Under the pieces are notes generated by a model. That model was given only the letters and a program-made list of their open reading frames with translations. It had not been told where the DNA came from and ran no database searches. A stretch of 64,000 bases of DNA. Source: Deinococcus sp. HSC-46F16. Lineage in GTDB: Bacteria; Deinococcota; Deinococci; Deinococcales; Deinococcaceae. Positions 48,508 to 58,895 of the stretch are shown here, one piece after another (positions within the stretch are counted from its first letter, which is position 1; the number at the start of each line of letters is the position of its first letter). Made by a program: the position numbers and the translations under genes. The DNA lies in the NCBI RefSeq assembly GCF_024171495.1, contig NZ_JALJZW010000008.1, positions 36,394 through 100,393 of the forward strand. Direction: 5' to 3'.

Positions 48508-48648
48508 GTGGTCGCTTTGCCTAACCAGCAAAAGCGTACCAAAAACCCCCGCCGGAAGCCACTGAAGCCTGCTGAATTCGCCGCGATCCTCGTGGCGTTC
48601 GGCGCGGTGCTCAGTGGGCTGGCGGCCCTGATTCAAGCCCTGAGGTAA
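48508..48648 (+). CDS. tiny putative membrane peptide
   Basis: A 46-codon frame from GTG 48508; a TTG at 48517 with GGGGG 8 nt upstream gives 43 residues starting PNQQKRTKNPRRKP. The first half is strongly basic and the second half is one hydrophobic segment (FAAILVAFGAVLSGLAALI) ending QALR. Basic head plus single membrane helix recalls small membrane peptides, including type I toxins and phage-derived peptides, but no family is recognised. Support comes from the ribosome site, the amphiphilic layout and the hairpin just upstream. It may be spurious. Confidence 0.4.
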   Translation: MVALPNQQKRTKNPRRKPLKPAEFAAILVAFGAVLSGLAALIQALR

Positions 48649-48870
48649 GCCCTCTCGCCCCCGGTTGCGCCTTGCTCAGGATCACGGCGGTGTCAGGTCA
48701 TACGGTTGCCGTCCAATCCGTTATCGAACCGGGAAGGCGCCGGTTCAATAACTCCTTTCCCGGCAACTGTTTTATTCCCACTCGCTCCGCTCGGGTTGAA
48801 CAGTTTTTGTAACTGTTCAACCGGAACTTATATCAGGTGGCCTGGCCCTTTTTTGTGTAGCTTGCCGGAG

Positions 48871-49449
48871 ATGAAAGGGCGCTTGCGGTCGGTGCTGGCG
48901 CTGGGTGCGTTGCTGGGTGGTGGGGCTCTCGCTGGCGGTGTGGCGACGCCTCCCTCCTGGCTCGGCCAGCGGGTCGACGTGGCACAGACGGCGTTTTGCC
49001 GGGCGTGGGGGTGCGAGTTGGTGGAGGTGCGGGAGAACGCCCGCGATGTCGTGGGGGCATTCGACGGCACCCTCCGCCGCTACCGGCTGCGGGACGGCTG
49101 GACGCTGGATGTGGGCGTGAGGCCCGCCGGGTGGGTCAGCACTGCGCGGCTCTATCTGCCTGCCGGGCCGGGTCCCATCGTCAATACCGAACTCAACACC
49201 CTGTCGCCCCAGGGACACCGCTTGGCCGCCGAGTTCCTGACGGTCCTCACGGGGCGCCGCTTCAGCCCCGATGCCGTGGCCGCCTGCGAGGACCAGGAAT
49301 TGGCCGAGTACAGCCGCGATCCGGTCAGGTTCCGCTCTGCTTCCGGCCGCCTGCTCAGCCGTTGGACGACCCCGGCCGGGTGGCCCTACCGGGCATGGTG
49401 TACGGCCGTCAACGAACCGGGTGTCCGCGCCGGGTGGCGGCAGGACTGA
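48871..49449 (+). CDS. exported protein, unknown function
   Basis: A 192-residue protein with a signal peptide (about 1-24, LRSVLALGALLGGGALAGGVA) and no known domain. The mature part has four Cys (in FCRAWGC, ACEDQ and AWCTAV) that could form disulfides outside the cytoplasm. TAGCTT ends 7 nt before the ATG, consistent with a leaderless message. It lies just upstream of the protease-nuclease fusion, but each has its own -10-like element, so a shared role is not implied. Confidence 0.65.
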   Translation: MKGRLRSVLALGALLGGGALAGGVATPPSWLGQRVDVAQTAFCRAWGCELVEVRENARDVVGAFDGTLRRYRLRDGWTLDVGVRPAGWVSTARLYLPAGPGPIVNTELNTLSPQGHRLAAEFLTVLTGRRFSPDAVAACEDQELAEYSRDPVRFRSASGRLLSRWTTPAGWPYRAWCTAVNEPGVRAGWRQD

Positions 49450-49484
49450 GGTTTTCCCCATCGCCACCCGTTACCCTGGCCCAC

Positions 49485-51413
49485 ATGGACATTCCGCGTG
49501 AGCTGCTCGACGAGACGCAGGCCCGCTACATCCGCCGCGACCCCGAGCGGGCGCAGACCCTGGAGCGGCTGAGCGCGGGCGGTCCCCTCGCCGCCGACAC
49601 GGAGACGCGGGTGGAAGCCCGCCTGACCCGCCTGGGCGTGCCCCTCCCCGAGGCGCGGGCGGTGGCGGAAGGGCAGGCCGATGGGCTGGCGGTCGCGGCG
49701 CGGCTCCCGGAAGACACCCGGCTGCCGCTGGAGCGCGTGCTGGGGGCCAACGATCTGGTGGGCGTCGCTTACCTCGACCTCGCGCGGGCGGCGTCGCGGG
49801 CGGTGGGGCGCGTCGTGCTGCGCGACAGCCGGGGACGGACGCGGGGCTACGGGACAGGCTGGCTGTGCGGTCCCGGTGCCCTGCTCACCAACCACCACGT
49901 GCTGGAGGACGCGGCCACGGCCCGCACCGCCGTCATCGAGTTTGACTACGAGCTGCGGCCCGACGGCACCCTGCGCGACCGGGTGACGCTGAACCTCGAC
50001 CCCGACACGCTTTTCCTGACCTCGGAGGCGCTGGACTATTCGCTCGTCGCGGTGGGGGGCGACACGTCGGCCTTCGGGTGGCTGCCCCTCTTCGGCAGCG
50101 TGGGCAAGGTGCTGGTGGGCGAGGCGCTGAGCATCATCCAGCACCCTTCCGGCGAGCCCAAGCAGATCGCCCTGCGCGAGAACCGCCTCGTGGACCTGCT
50201 TCCCGACTTCCTGCACTACGAGACGGACACCGCGCCGGGGTCGAGCGGCAGCCCCGTCTTCAACGACGCCTGGGAGGTCGTGGCCCTGCACCATAGCGGC
50301 GTGCCGCGCAAGGACGCCCAGGGCCGCACCCTGCGGCGTGACGGGCAGCCCGTGCAGCCCGGCGACCCGGACACCCTGATCGACTGGATTGCCAACGAGG
50401 GGGTGCGGATCAGCCGCATCGTGGAGGACCTGCGGGCGCGGGCGGAGGGGGCTTCGAGTTCCCTGCTCGCGGGCGTGCTGGCGGCCCAGCGGCCTTCGGT
50501 GGCGACCGAGCGGCAGAGCGCCGGGGCTGCTCCCGTCCTCGACCTCGGAAACGTCACGGTGGGGGCGGATGGGGTGGCGACGGTGCCCGTCACCCTGCGG
50601 CTGCGGGTGGGGGGTGGGGAAGCGAGTCGCCCGGCGCCCATCCCCTCCCGCCCCTACCTCGATCCGGCGGATGGGGAGAAGGCGGCAGCGTACTACGCCG
50701 GACTGCCGGAAGGCGGTACCCCCCAGGCCCGTTTTCAGGCCCTCTCCGACCTCGTGACCCGCACCCACACCCGGACCCTAGGCTACGACCCGGCTGACGA
50801 CCTCTATCCCTGGGTGGACCTCTGGCCGGACGGCAAGCTGCGCAGCCTCTACTCGGCCCGCGAGCACGCGCCGGGGGAGTTCATCGCCGCCGACCGCGCC
50901 GCGCAGGAGCGGCGTCTGGCCCTGGCCGCCCGCGGGGGATTGGACGCGGAGGCGCTGGAAGCCGCGCTGCCCTACAACTGCGAGCACGTCGTGCCGCAGT
51001 CGTGGTTCGGCAAGCGCGAGCCTATGCGCGGGGACCTGCACCACCTCTTCGCCTGCGAGCCGGACTGCAACTCGTTCCGGGGCAATACCCCCTACTTCGA
51101 CTTTCCCGACTACGGCGAGGCCCTCCGCAGCGACTGCGGGCGGCGCGAGCCCGGCGAGTTCGAGCCCGCGCACGGCAAGGGGGCGGCGGCCCGCGCGACC
51201 CTCTATTTCCTGCTGAGGTATCCCGGCGTGGTGCGGCAGTACGCGGAACGGCACCTCCAGACCCTGCTCGCGTGGCACGCCGCCGACCCGCCCGGCGACT
51301 GGGAACGGCACCGCAACGCGGCGATCTGGGAGAAACAGGGAAACCGCAACCCGCTAATCGACCGGCCGGAATGGGCGGCAGAGGTGGCCTTCGGTGAGGG
51401 ACTGGGGCGCTGA
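49485..51413 (+). CDS. trypsin-like serine protease fused to endonuclease I domain
   Basis: A 642-residue two-enzyme fusion with no signal peptide. Residues 1-100 are a helical, charged N-terminal part. Residues 105-275 form a V8/trypsin-like protease: H138 in TNHHV, D184 in ALDYSLV and S254 in GSSGSPV make a full triad. A linker of about 110 residues follows. Residues 395-640 match the endonuclease I (EndA/NucM/Vvn) fold with the His-metal centre EHVVPQSWF (E500, H501), DLHHLFA (D517-A523) and N529/N534 in CNSFRGN, plus two pairs of Cys. Secreted EndA-type nucleases carry a signal peptide; this one does not. TACCCT ends 7 nt before the ATG at 49485. Role unknown. Confidence 0.85.
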   Translation: MDIPRELLDETQARYIRRDPERAQTLERLSAGGPLAADTETRVEARLTRLGVPLPEARAVAEGQADGLAVAARLPEDTRLPLERVLGANDLVGVAYLDLARAASRAVGRVVLRDSRGRTRGYGTGWLCGPGALLTNHHVLEDAATARTAVIEFDYELRPDGTLRDRVTLNLDPDTLFLTSEALDYSLVAVGGDTSAFGWLPLFGSVGKVLVGEALSIIQHPSGEPKQIALRENRLVDLLPDFLHYETDTAPGSSGSPVFNDAWEVVALHHSGVPRKDAQGRTLRRDGQPVQPGDPDTLIDWIANEGVRISRIVEDLRARAEGASSSLLAGVLAAQRPSVATERQSAGAAPVLDLGNVTVGADGVATVPVTLRLRVGGGEASRPAPIPSRPYLDPADGEKAAAYYAGLPEGGTPQARFQALSDLVTRTHTRTLGYDPADDLYPWVDLWPDGKLRSLYSAREHAPGEFIAADRAAQERRLALAARGGLDAEALEAALPYNCEHVVPQSWFGKREPMRGDLHHLFACEPDCNSFRGNTPYFDFPDYGEALRSDCGRREPGEFEPAHGKGAAARATLYFLLRYPGVVRQYAERHLQTLLAWHAADPPGDWERHRNAAIWEKQGNRNPLIDRPEWAAEVAFGEGLGR

Positions 51414-51441
51414 GCGGGGGCAGACCCGTTACCCTACCCCC

Positions 51442-51846
51442 ATGACCCGCCCCCCCACCTCCAGCCGCACCGACAAGGGCACGCGCGGCTTCGACCTCGA
51501 CCTGCACGTCGCCTTTGCTCAGGCCCTCCCGCGCGAGCAGGCGCTCGCGGTCCTCGCCGCTGCCGAGGGCTTCACGGTGGACCTCTACGCCCGGCACGAC
51601 GAGCCTGGCGCTCCGGTGCCGTCGGCCCGCCTGACCGGTCCCCTGCGCGACCCCGACGCCTTGCGGGCAGTGCTCGCCGCCTGGCTGCACGGCGAGGCCC
51701 GCACCGTGGAGGTCGGCCTGCACGGCTACCTGCGCTCGTCCACCGGGCAGACCGAGTGGGTGCCGTGGCGACGCAACGTGGTGCTGCCCCGCACCGAGGT
51801 GGCGCGGGTGCTGTTCGAGGAAGGTGTGAAATACGTGCTGGAGTGA
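51442..51846 (+). CDS. conserved hypothetical protein
   Basis: A 134-residue cytosolic protein that I do not recognise. It is alpha/beta in composition (FDLDLHVAFAQALP, then AVLAAAEGFTVDLYARHDEP) with a C-terminal part rich in Arg and Val (RRNVVLPRTEVARVLFEEGV). TACCCT (51430-51435) ends 6 nt before the ATG, so it is probably leaderless. It follows the protease-nuclease gene in the same direction after 28 bases with its own promoter element. Confidence 0.6.
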   Translation: MTRPPTSSRTDKGTRGFDLDLHVAFAQALPREQALAVLAAAEGFTVDLYARHDEPGAPVPSARLTGPLRDPDALRAVLAAWLHGEARTVEVGLHGYLRSSTGQTEWVPWRRNVVLPRTEVARVLFEEGVKYVLE

Positions 51847-51862
51847 GGGCGCCCGGCCGCCG

Positions 51863-52156
51863 TCAGGCGCTCAGCGGCAGCACCAGCGCCCGCGCCTTGA
51901 TGGCGCCATCCGCTTCCCGGTGCAGCACGAAGACATTCAGGCGCACGTCGGGCCGCAGCAGGTAAGGCAGCAGGGTGGTGTCCAGCGTCCACAGCGCCCG
52001 CACGCCGTGGGCCTCAGCCTCGCCCGGCGGCAGGCCGCGCAGGACCAGCACCGCCCGATCTCCGCCCTTGCTGCGCCACAGGTCGGCGCTTCCCAAACGG
52101 TCGATGCCGTGGTGGTCGCGGTATTCGAAAGGGTGGGCCTGCCGGACAAGCTGCAT
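51863..52156 (-). CDS. hypothetical protein
   Basis: A 97-residue frame (MQLVRQAHPFEYRDHHGIDRLG) ending LPLSA. It is alpha/beta with no known motif. The ATG at 52156 is chosen with a GGAG about 12 nt upstream; a longer frame to 52234 adds basic residues of low complexity. It converges on the gene at 51442 with 16 bases between stops. The 215 bases between it and the gene at 52372 hold no evident gene. Confidence 0.5.
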   Translation of the reverse strand: MQLVRQAHPFEYRDHHGIDRLGSADLWRSKGGDRAVLVLRGLPPGEAEAHGVRALWTLDTTLLPYLLRPDVRLNVFVLHREADGAIKARALVLPLSA

Positions 52157-52371
52157 CGTGGAATCACGCTCCAGGGAAAAGGGGAGAGAAGTTGCCCGCC
52201 GCGTGGGGGCACGCGGTCGGGGGCGGATGGCCACCTACGGCCACAACGCTGGGGTACCCCCCCAGGGTACTGGCGGGGATGGGAGCGGGCGAGTGGCCTT
52301 TGTCCCGTGGTCTGTCCGGGGCGCAGTCTGGCTCACGGTCCGGTGGGAGGGGGCGACGGCAGAATGGCGCG

Positions 52372-52914
52372 GTGACCCCACCCCATTCCGCGACGGGCGG
52401 CGTGCCGGAGATGCTGCGCGAGTACCAGGGCTACGTCCTGGCCCACCGCCTGCGCCGGGCGGTCGGGGGGCGGGTGGCCCCGGCGGGGGAGGTGCTCACG
52501 CTGGCGGGCTACGCGGCGCGGCGGATCGAGCGGCAGGACCTCGCCCGGCGGCTGGTGCGCGGCGAACTGCCCCCGGGGGGGATGGGCAAACTCGACGCCC
52601 TCTCGGGCGAGTTGATGTTCGGCTTCTGGCTCAACCCGGCGGAGGTGGCCGCCTTTCTGCGGGCGGCGCTGCGGCAGGGCGGGCACCCGGCGCTGGGCGA
52701 CGCGCACGCCTTCGCGGGCCTGCTCAGCCCGGAGGAACGCGAGCGGCTGGGTGAGACGGGCGTGCGGCTGGTCTGTGCCCACCACCTGAGCTGCCTGACC
52801 CTGGCCGCGCCCATGCTGGACCCCGACGCGCTCGCGGGCGTCTGGGCGCGGGTGGAGGCGACCACGCCGCCCCTCTTCGTGGACGAACTTGCCCGGTCAG
52901 GGCAGGCGGGATGA
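52372..52914 (+). CDS. conserved hypothetical protein upstream of comF
   Basis: A 180-residue protein without recognised domain, mostly helical (MLREYQGYVLAHRLRRAVGG, RIERQDLARRLVRGE, AEVAAFLRAALRQGG). A GTG at 52372 has CAGAAT 6 nt upstream, a leaderless layout also seen at 10740; an ATG at 52411 with GGAG is an alternative. It ends 13 bases before the comF start, so both probably share a transcript and a link to DNA uptake is possible, but nothing in the sequence shows it. Confidence 0.6.
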   Translation: MTPPHSATGGVPEMLREYQGYVLAHRLRRAVGGRVAPAGEVLTLAGYAARRIERQDLARRLVRGELPPGGMGKLDALSGELMFGFWLNPAEVAAFLRAALRQGGHPALGDAHAFAGLLSPEERERLGETGVRLVCAHHLSCLTLAAPMLDPDALAGVWARVEATTPPLFVDELARSGQAG

Positions 52915-52927
52915 CGCGGAGGACAGG

Positions 52928-53560
52928 GTGACGGGACTGGGCGACCTGTTGCGGGCGCTGCTGCCCCGCCCCTGCCCCGGCTGCGAGGCGCAACTGGGCC
53001 GCGAGCGCGGGCTGTGCCCGGCCTGCCGCGCCGCGCTCAGGCCGCGTGTGGAGACGCATTCACCACTCTCGCCCCGGCCCATGCCCCACCTCGTCACGCT
53101 GGGACCGTACCGGGGCGTGACCCGCCGGGCGGCGCGGGCGCTGAAGTTCGGCGGGGCGCGGGACCTTGCGGGGGCACTGGGAGAGAGGTTGGCGGCGGGC
53201 GTGCCGCCGGAATGGGGGGTGCGGGCGGTTGTGCCCGTTCCGCTGCACGCCTCCCGTGAGCGCGAACGCGGCTTCAATCAGGCCGAGTTGCTGGGGCAGG
53301 CGATTGCCGCCGAACTGGGCGTCCCCTGCGTGCCCGCCCTGCGCCGCACCCGCGCCACGGCTCAGCAGGCCCGGCTGCACGCGGCCGAGCGCGGGGCCAA
53401 CCTGGCCGGAGCGTTTCAGGCGGATGGGCGGCGGCTCCCCGCTGGCCCGGTCCTGCTGCTCGACGACGTGCTCACCACCGGGTCCACCCTGATCGCCTGC
53501 CGCGACGCCCTGCACGCGGCGGGCGCGGGGCCGGTCTATTTCGCGGTCGTCGCCCGCTGA
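52928..53560 (+). CDS. comF: ComF family protein
   Basis: Phosphoribosyltransferase-fold protein, 210 residues, of the ComF/GntX type needed for natural transformation in several bacteria; Deinococcus is naturally competent. An N-terminal zinc ribbon has C-x2-C twice (CPGCEAQL and CPACRAAL). The PRPP motif VLLLDDVLTTGST lies near residue 178, and the family block FNQAELLGQAIA near 115. The GTG at 52928 has GGAGG 5 nt upstream. ComF proteins act in the cytosol on single-stranded DNA entry; the reaction is unknown. Confidence 0.88.
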   Translation: MTGLGDLLRALLPRPCPGCEAQLGRERGLCPACRAALRPRVETHSPLSPRPMPHLVTLGPYRGVTRRAARALKFGGARDLAGALGERLAAGVPPEWGVRAVVPVPLHASRERERGFNQAELLGQAIAAELGVPCVPALRRTRATAQQARLHAAERGANLAGAFQADGRRLPAGPVLLLDDVLTTGSTLIACRDALHAAGAGPVYFAVVAR

Positions 53561-53616
53561 GGAGGGGCTCAAGGCCCGGCTCACCCGCCTCCGGCCCCCA
53601 GCCCTCACGCTGGGGC

Positions 53617-53784
53617 ATGACCCGCAACACTGATCCGCAGGACCACCACAACTCCAACGACGGCAAGGGCCAGGGCAAGCGCAATCCCGGCGGCAACAAG
53701 CCCAGCGCCGACGACAAGAACGGCGACGGCCGCCGCAACGGCAGCGAGAGCGGCGGCGGCAAGACGAACAAGAAGGATTCCTGA
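53617..53784 (+). CDS. small disordered hydrophilic protein
   Basis: A 55-residue frame from ATG 53617 to TGA 53784 made almost only of Gly, Asn, Asp, Lys, Ser and Gln (HHNSNDGKGQGKRNPGGNK and onward), with no hydrophobic core and no Cys. This composition is that of an intrinsically disordered, hydrophilin-like peptide. CACGCT ends 6 nt before the ATG. The bases just before the ATG form a hairpin (CCCCAGC 53596-53602 with GCTGGGG 53609-53615), which may end comF or control this start. I know no family for it. The strong compositional bias in one frame argues for a real gene. Confidence 0.5.
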   Translation: MTRNTDPQDHHNSNDGKGQGKRNPGGNKPSADDKNGDGRRNGSESGGGKTNKKDS

Positions 53785-53831
53785 CGATTCCCGGGGGCGC
53801 GGCGCTCACCTTGGCCCGCTAGGCTGACGTC

Positions 53832-54338
53832 ATGAAGCGTGCCCTGCTCCTTTCCCTGGCTGCCAGCCTCCCCGCGACGGCGGCAGCGCAGACCCTGGTG
53901 GTCCTCGACGACAAGCGCCTGCCCTTTACCCTACAACTTCCCAAGGACTGGTACGGCTTCCAGGCCGGGGACGGCGCCCAGGGCGTCAGCATCGTGTCGG
54001 CGCAGAAGCCGCCCGCCACGCAGATGCGCTTCCTGTTCCTGAACAAGGGGAGCAAGGTCCCCGACATCGGCACCGAGTTCCGCAACTTCGAGGCGGGTGT
54101 CAAGGGGGCGGGCGGAAGTCTGCGCCTGATCGGCGGCAAGAACAGCACCTACGGCGGCGTGCGCGGCTCTGAACGCGTCTATTCCCTCAAGCACAGCGGC
54201 GGCGAGTTGCGAATCCGGGTGTGGTTCGGCAATGGGGCCAAGAACCTCTATTCCTTCCAGGTCACGGACAGCGCCGCCCGCTTCGCGAAGAGTGACGCCC
54301 TCTTCAAGCGGGTACTGGGCACCGTGCGCTTCCGGTGA
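53832..54338 (+). CDS. exported protein, unknown function
   Basis: A 168-residue protein with a signal peptide (LLLSLAASLPATAAAQ, cleavage near 20). The mature part is beta-rich (LPFTLQLPKDWYGFQAGDG, QMRFLFLNKG, ELRIRVWFGNG) and resembles PsbP-like or lipoprotein folds only in general shape. TAGGCT ends 6 nt before the ATG, so it is leaderless. Its stop overlaps the GTG of the next exported protein gene, so the two are likely translated from one mRNA. Confidence 0.7.
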   Translation: MKRALLLSLAASLPATAAAQTLVVLDDKRLPFTLQLPKDWYGFQAGDGAQGVSIVSAQKPPATQMRFLFLNKGSKVPDIGTEFRNFEAGVKGAGGSLRLIGGKNSTYGGVRGSERVYSLKHSGGELRIRVWFGNGAKNLYSFQVTDSAARFAKSDALFKRVLGTVRFR

Positions 54339-55036
54339 ATGCGGTGCGCCGCCTGCTCGCGGGTCTGGGGCTGGCCCTGCTGGGCATGGCCGGGGCGGGC
54401 AACCGCCTGGACGTGGAGCGGGTTGTGTTTTCTCCAGACGGCACCCGCGCCCTCGTCGTGGAGGCCGGGAGTCTGGACGGCAGCGGCTTTGGGGCGGCCC
54501 GGCTGTGGGTGCTCAGCACAACCACGGGGGCAGTGCTGCGCCGCGCCCAGGCCCAGGCGGACTCGCCCGACCCGGCCCCAGTCGTGGCCCGGCTGCTGCG
54601 GCAGGAGGCGGGCGTGCTGAGGCTGCACGCCCTGAATCCCGCGCGGGTGGCCCGGCCCGTCTACGCCCGGACCTTCCCGGTGATGGCCCCGGTCTGGACG
54701 GAGGGGGTGGAGGCGGGCACGGCGCTGATTCGGCCTGTTCGCCTCTGGAGCGTCCCAGTGCCCGTCAGCCTGAGCGTGCGGCCGGTGGGGTCGAGCTGCC
54801 GCTGGGGCGAGATGTTGCCGACCGGAGAGGGGCCAGCCGGGTTCACCCTGACCGTGCGCGATCAGGTCATCCACAGCGACCGCACGCTGCCGCCGGGGCG
54901 TGAGTGCGCCGCCCGCTACGCCCTGGACCGCGCCTACGTGCAGGGGAACCGCGCCGTCTTCATCGTGCGGGCCTACACGCCGGGTTTCGAGGGACCGAAC
55001 GCGGACGTGGTGCCGGTGGCGGCGCGGCTGCGGTAG
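54335..55036 (+). CDS. DUF2259-like exported protein
   Basis: A 233-residue exported protein. After a signal peptide (LLAGLGLALLGMAGA) the sequence opens LDVERVVFSPDGTRALVVEAG, reminiscent of the predicted secreted proteins grouped as DUF2259, and continues as a beta-rich domain with two Cys (SSCRWGE, GRECAAR). It begins at a GTG overlapping the upstream stop (GTGA). A hairpin terminator lies 13 bases after the stop. No function is known for the family. Confidence 0.65.
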   Translation: MNAVRRLLAGLGLALLGMAGAGNRLDVERVVFSPDGTRALVVEAGSLDGSGFGAARLWVLSTTTGAVLRRAQAQADSPDPAPVVARLLRQEAGVLRLHALNPARVARPVYARTFPVMAPVWTEGVEAGTALIRPVRLWSVPVPVSLSVRPVGSSCRWGEMLPTGEGPAGFTLTVRDQVIHSDRTLPPGRECAARYALDRAYVQGNRAVFIVRAYTPGFEGPNADVVPVAARLR

Positions 55037-55049
55037 GGGCGGAACGGAA

Positions 55050-55080
55050 GGGGGCGCGGAGTGGTCTCTTCCGCGCCCCC
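55050..55080. terminator. bidirectional hairpin terminator
   Basis: GGGGGCGCGGA (55050-55060) pairs perfectly with TCCGCGCCCCC (55070-55080) around a 9-base loop. It lies between two convergent genes (stops at 55036 and 55086) and could serve both. Confidence 0.7.
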
Positions 55081-55085
55081 TTCCC

Positions 55086-56735
<1,650 letters not shown>

Positions 56736-56741
56736 GTCCCC

Positions 56742-56761
56742 ATTATAGTTCAATGTTGAAC
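56742..56761 (-). promoter_or_regulatory. TATAAT box and GTTCAA-TG-TTGAAC operator
   Basis: On the minus strand the perfect palindrome GTTCAACATTGAAC (56761-56748) abuts the -10 hexamer TATAAT (56747-56742), which ends 6 nt before the ATG at 56735. The palindrome lies between -35 and -10, a position where a bound MarR dimer would block RNA polymerase. The MarR gene 68 bases upstream is the obvious candidate to bind it. Confidence 0.7.
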
Positions 56762-56802
56762 GATTTTGGGTGAGCCGGGTGGGGTTTGGCTGGGGAAGGA
56801 AG

Positions 56803-57288
56803 TCAGCGCCGGGCCGTCGGCGTCAGGTCGGCCGCCTCGCCCATCAGCGAGCGCCCCAGCTTGCGGGAGAGGGCCGCAAGTTGCCCGAGTTCGTCGGGGG
56901 TGAGTCCGGCGAAGACCTCACGGATGCCGCGCACATGGTCCGGCAGCACCCGCGTGATCAGGGCCTCGCCCGGCTCGGTCAGAAAGACGTTGGTGACCCG
57001 GCGGTCGTGGGCGTCGCGCTCGCGGCGCACCAGGCCGTCGCGCTCGAGGTTGTCGATGACCAGCGTGAGGTTGCCGCTGGAGCGCAGAATCTTCTCCGCG
57101 AGCTGGCGCTGGCTGAGCGGCCCGAGGTGGTACAGGGCTTCGAGGACCCCGAACTGGCTCACCGTCAGGCCGTGCTCCGCGAGGTGCCGGTGCGCCGTCG
57201 TCTCGACCGCGTGCGCGGCCCGCCACAGCTTGATGTAGGCGTCGAGCGCGGCGCGGTCTTGGGGGGTTCCGGCATAACGGGTGGGCAT
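56803..57288 (-). CDS. MarR-family transcriptional regulator (MhqR-like)
   Basis: Winged-helix repressor of 161 residues. The DNA-binding core shows LTVSQFGVLEALYHLGPLS near residue 41, the recognition helix region RQLAEKILRSSGNLTLVIDNLERDGLV and the wing DAHDRRVTNVFLTEPGE, a conserved MarR pattern. It has no Cys, so it cannot sense by thiol oxidation; MhqR proteins of Bacillus and Staphylococcus respond to quinone-like ligands. It lies just upstream of the dioxygenase-esterase fusion on the same strand, separated by a promoter with a palindromic operator. Auto-regulation and quinone induction are inferred. Confidence 0.85.
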   Translation of the reverse strand: MPTRYAGTPQDRAALDAYIKLWRAAHAVETTAHRHLAEHGLTVSQFGVLEALYHLGPLSQRQLAEKILRSSGNLTLVIDNLERDGLVRRERDAHDRRVTNVFLTEPGEALITRVLPDHVRGIREVFAGLTPDELGQLAALSRKLGRSLMGEAADLTPTARR

Positions 57289-57369
57289 CTCCCCGCCATG
57301 GTCGCGCGGGGAGGGTGGGAGCGCAAGGGCGGGTGACTTCCAGGGTGGAATGACAGAGAACCCCTTCCC

Positions 57370-57429
57370 CCTCGCTACGCGAGGCCATTTCTCTAGGGAG
57401 AAGGTTGTTTGACTCCTCTACCAGAGGAG
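57370..57429. repeat. cluster of short palindromes (REP/SRE-like element)
   Basis: Three small hairpins lie in a row: CCTCG-CTACG-CGAGG (57370-57384), TTCTC-TAGG-GAGAA (57389-57402) and CTCCTCT-ACC-AGAGGAG (57413-57429). The pieces are of a kind often dispersed through high-GC genomes. It separates the convergent-spaced MarR and aminotransferase genes; no gene is present between 57289 and 57470. Confidence 0.5.
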
Positions 57430-57470
57430 AGGGGCGCTGCGAAGCAACGGGGTGAGGGGTCCCTCCAGCC

Positions 57471-58742
<1,272 letters not shown>

Positions 58743-58895
58743 GCCCCCACGTTACCCGCGCGGGACCGGGGAGGGGAGGGGGTTGGTTAGGAGGCCGCCC
58801 CCGCGTCAGCCTTCTGAGCGGCCACTCAGCTGAACACGGACAAGCAGAGGACGCAGGGGTCGTCTACCCGCGCTGGAGCAGGCTGACACTGCCCT

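Larger units (their letters stand above)
48395..48870 (+). other. stem-loop-rich intergenic locus
   Basis: The stretch begins with a consensus TTGACA (48395-48400), then a short frame from ATG 48423 to 48524 (33 codons), a tiny membrane ORF, and three strong stem-loops: 48468-48479 with 48487-48498 (12 bp perfect), 48720-48732 with 48740-48752 (12 of 13 bp) and 48794-48805 with 48811-48822 (12 bp perfect). AACTGTT occurs twice, at about 48764 and again at 48811, so GAACAGTT at 48798 can pair either upstream or downstream. GC content falls well below that of the neighbours. Origin and role are unknown. Confidence 0.55.

Noticed and set aside
48423..48524. 33-codon frame overlapping the tiny membrane ORF
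   Set aside because: Its second half is coded by the 12-bp hairpin, it has no ribosome site or domain, and its composition is unremarkable; kept only as part of the locus description.
48794..48822. Second copy of the MarR operator (GTTGAAC and GTTCAAC in the stem-loop)
   Set aside because: The arms are in the opposite order and 15 bases apart, unlike the compact GTTCAA-TG-TTGAAC site, so a hairpin explains it better.
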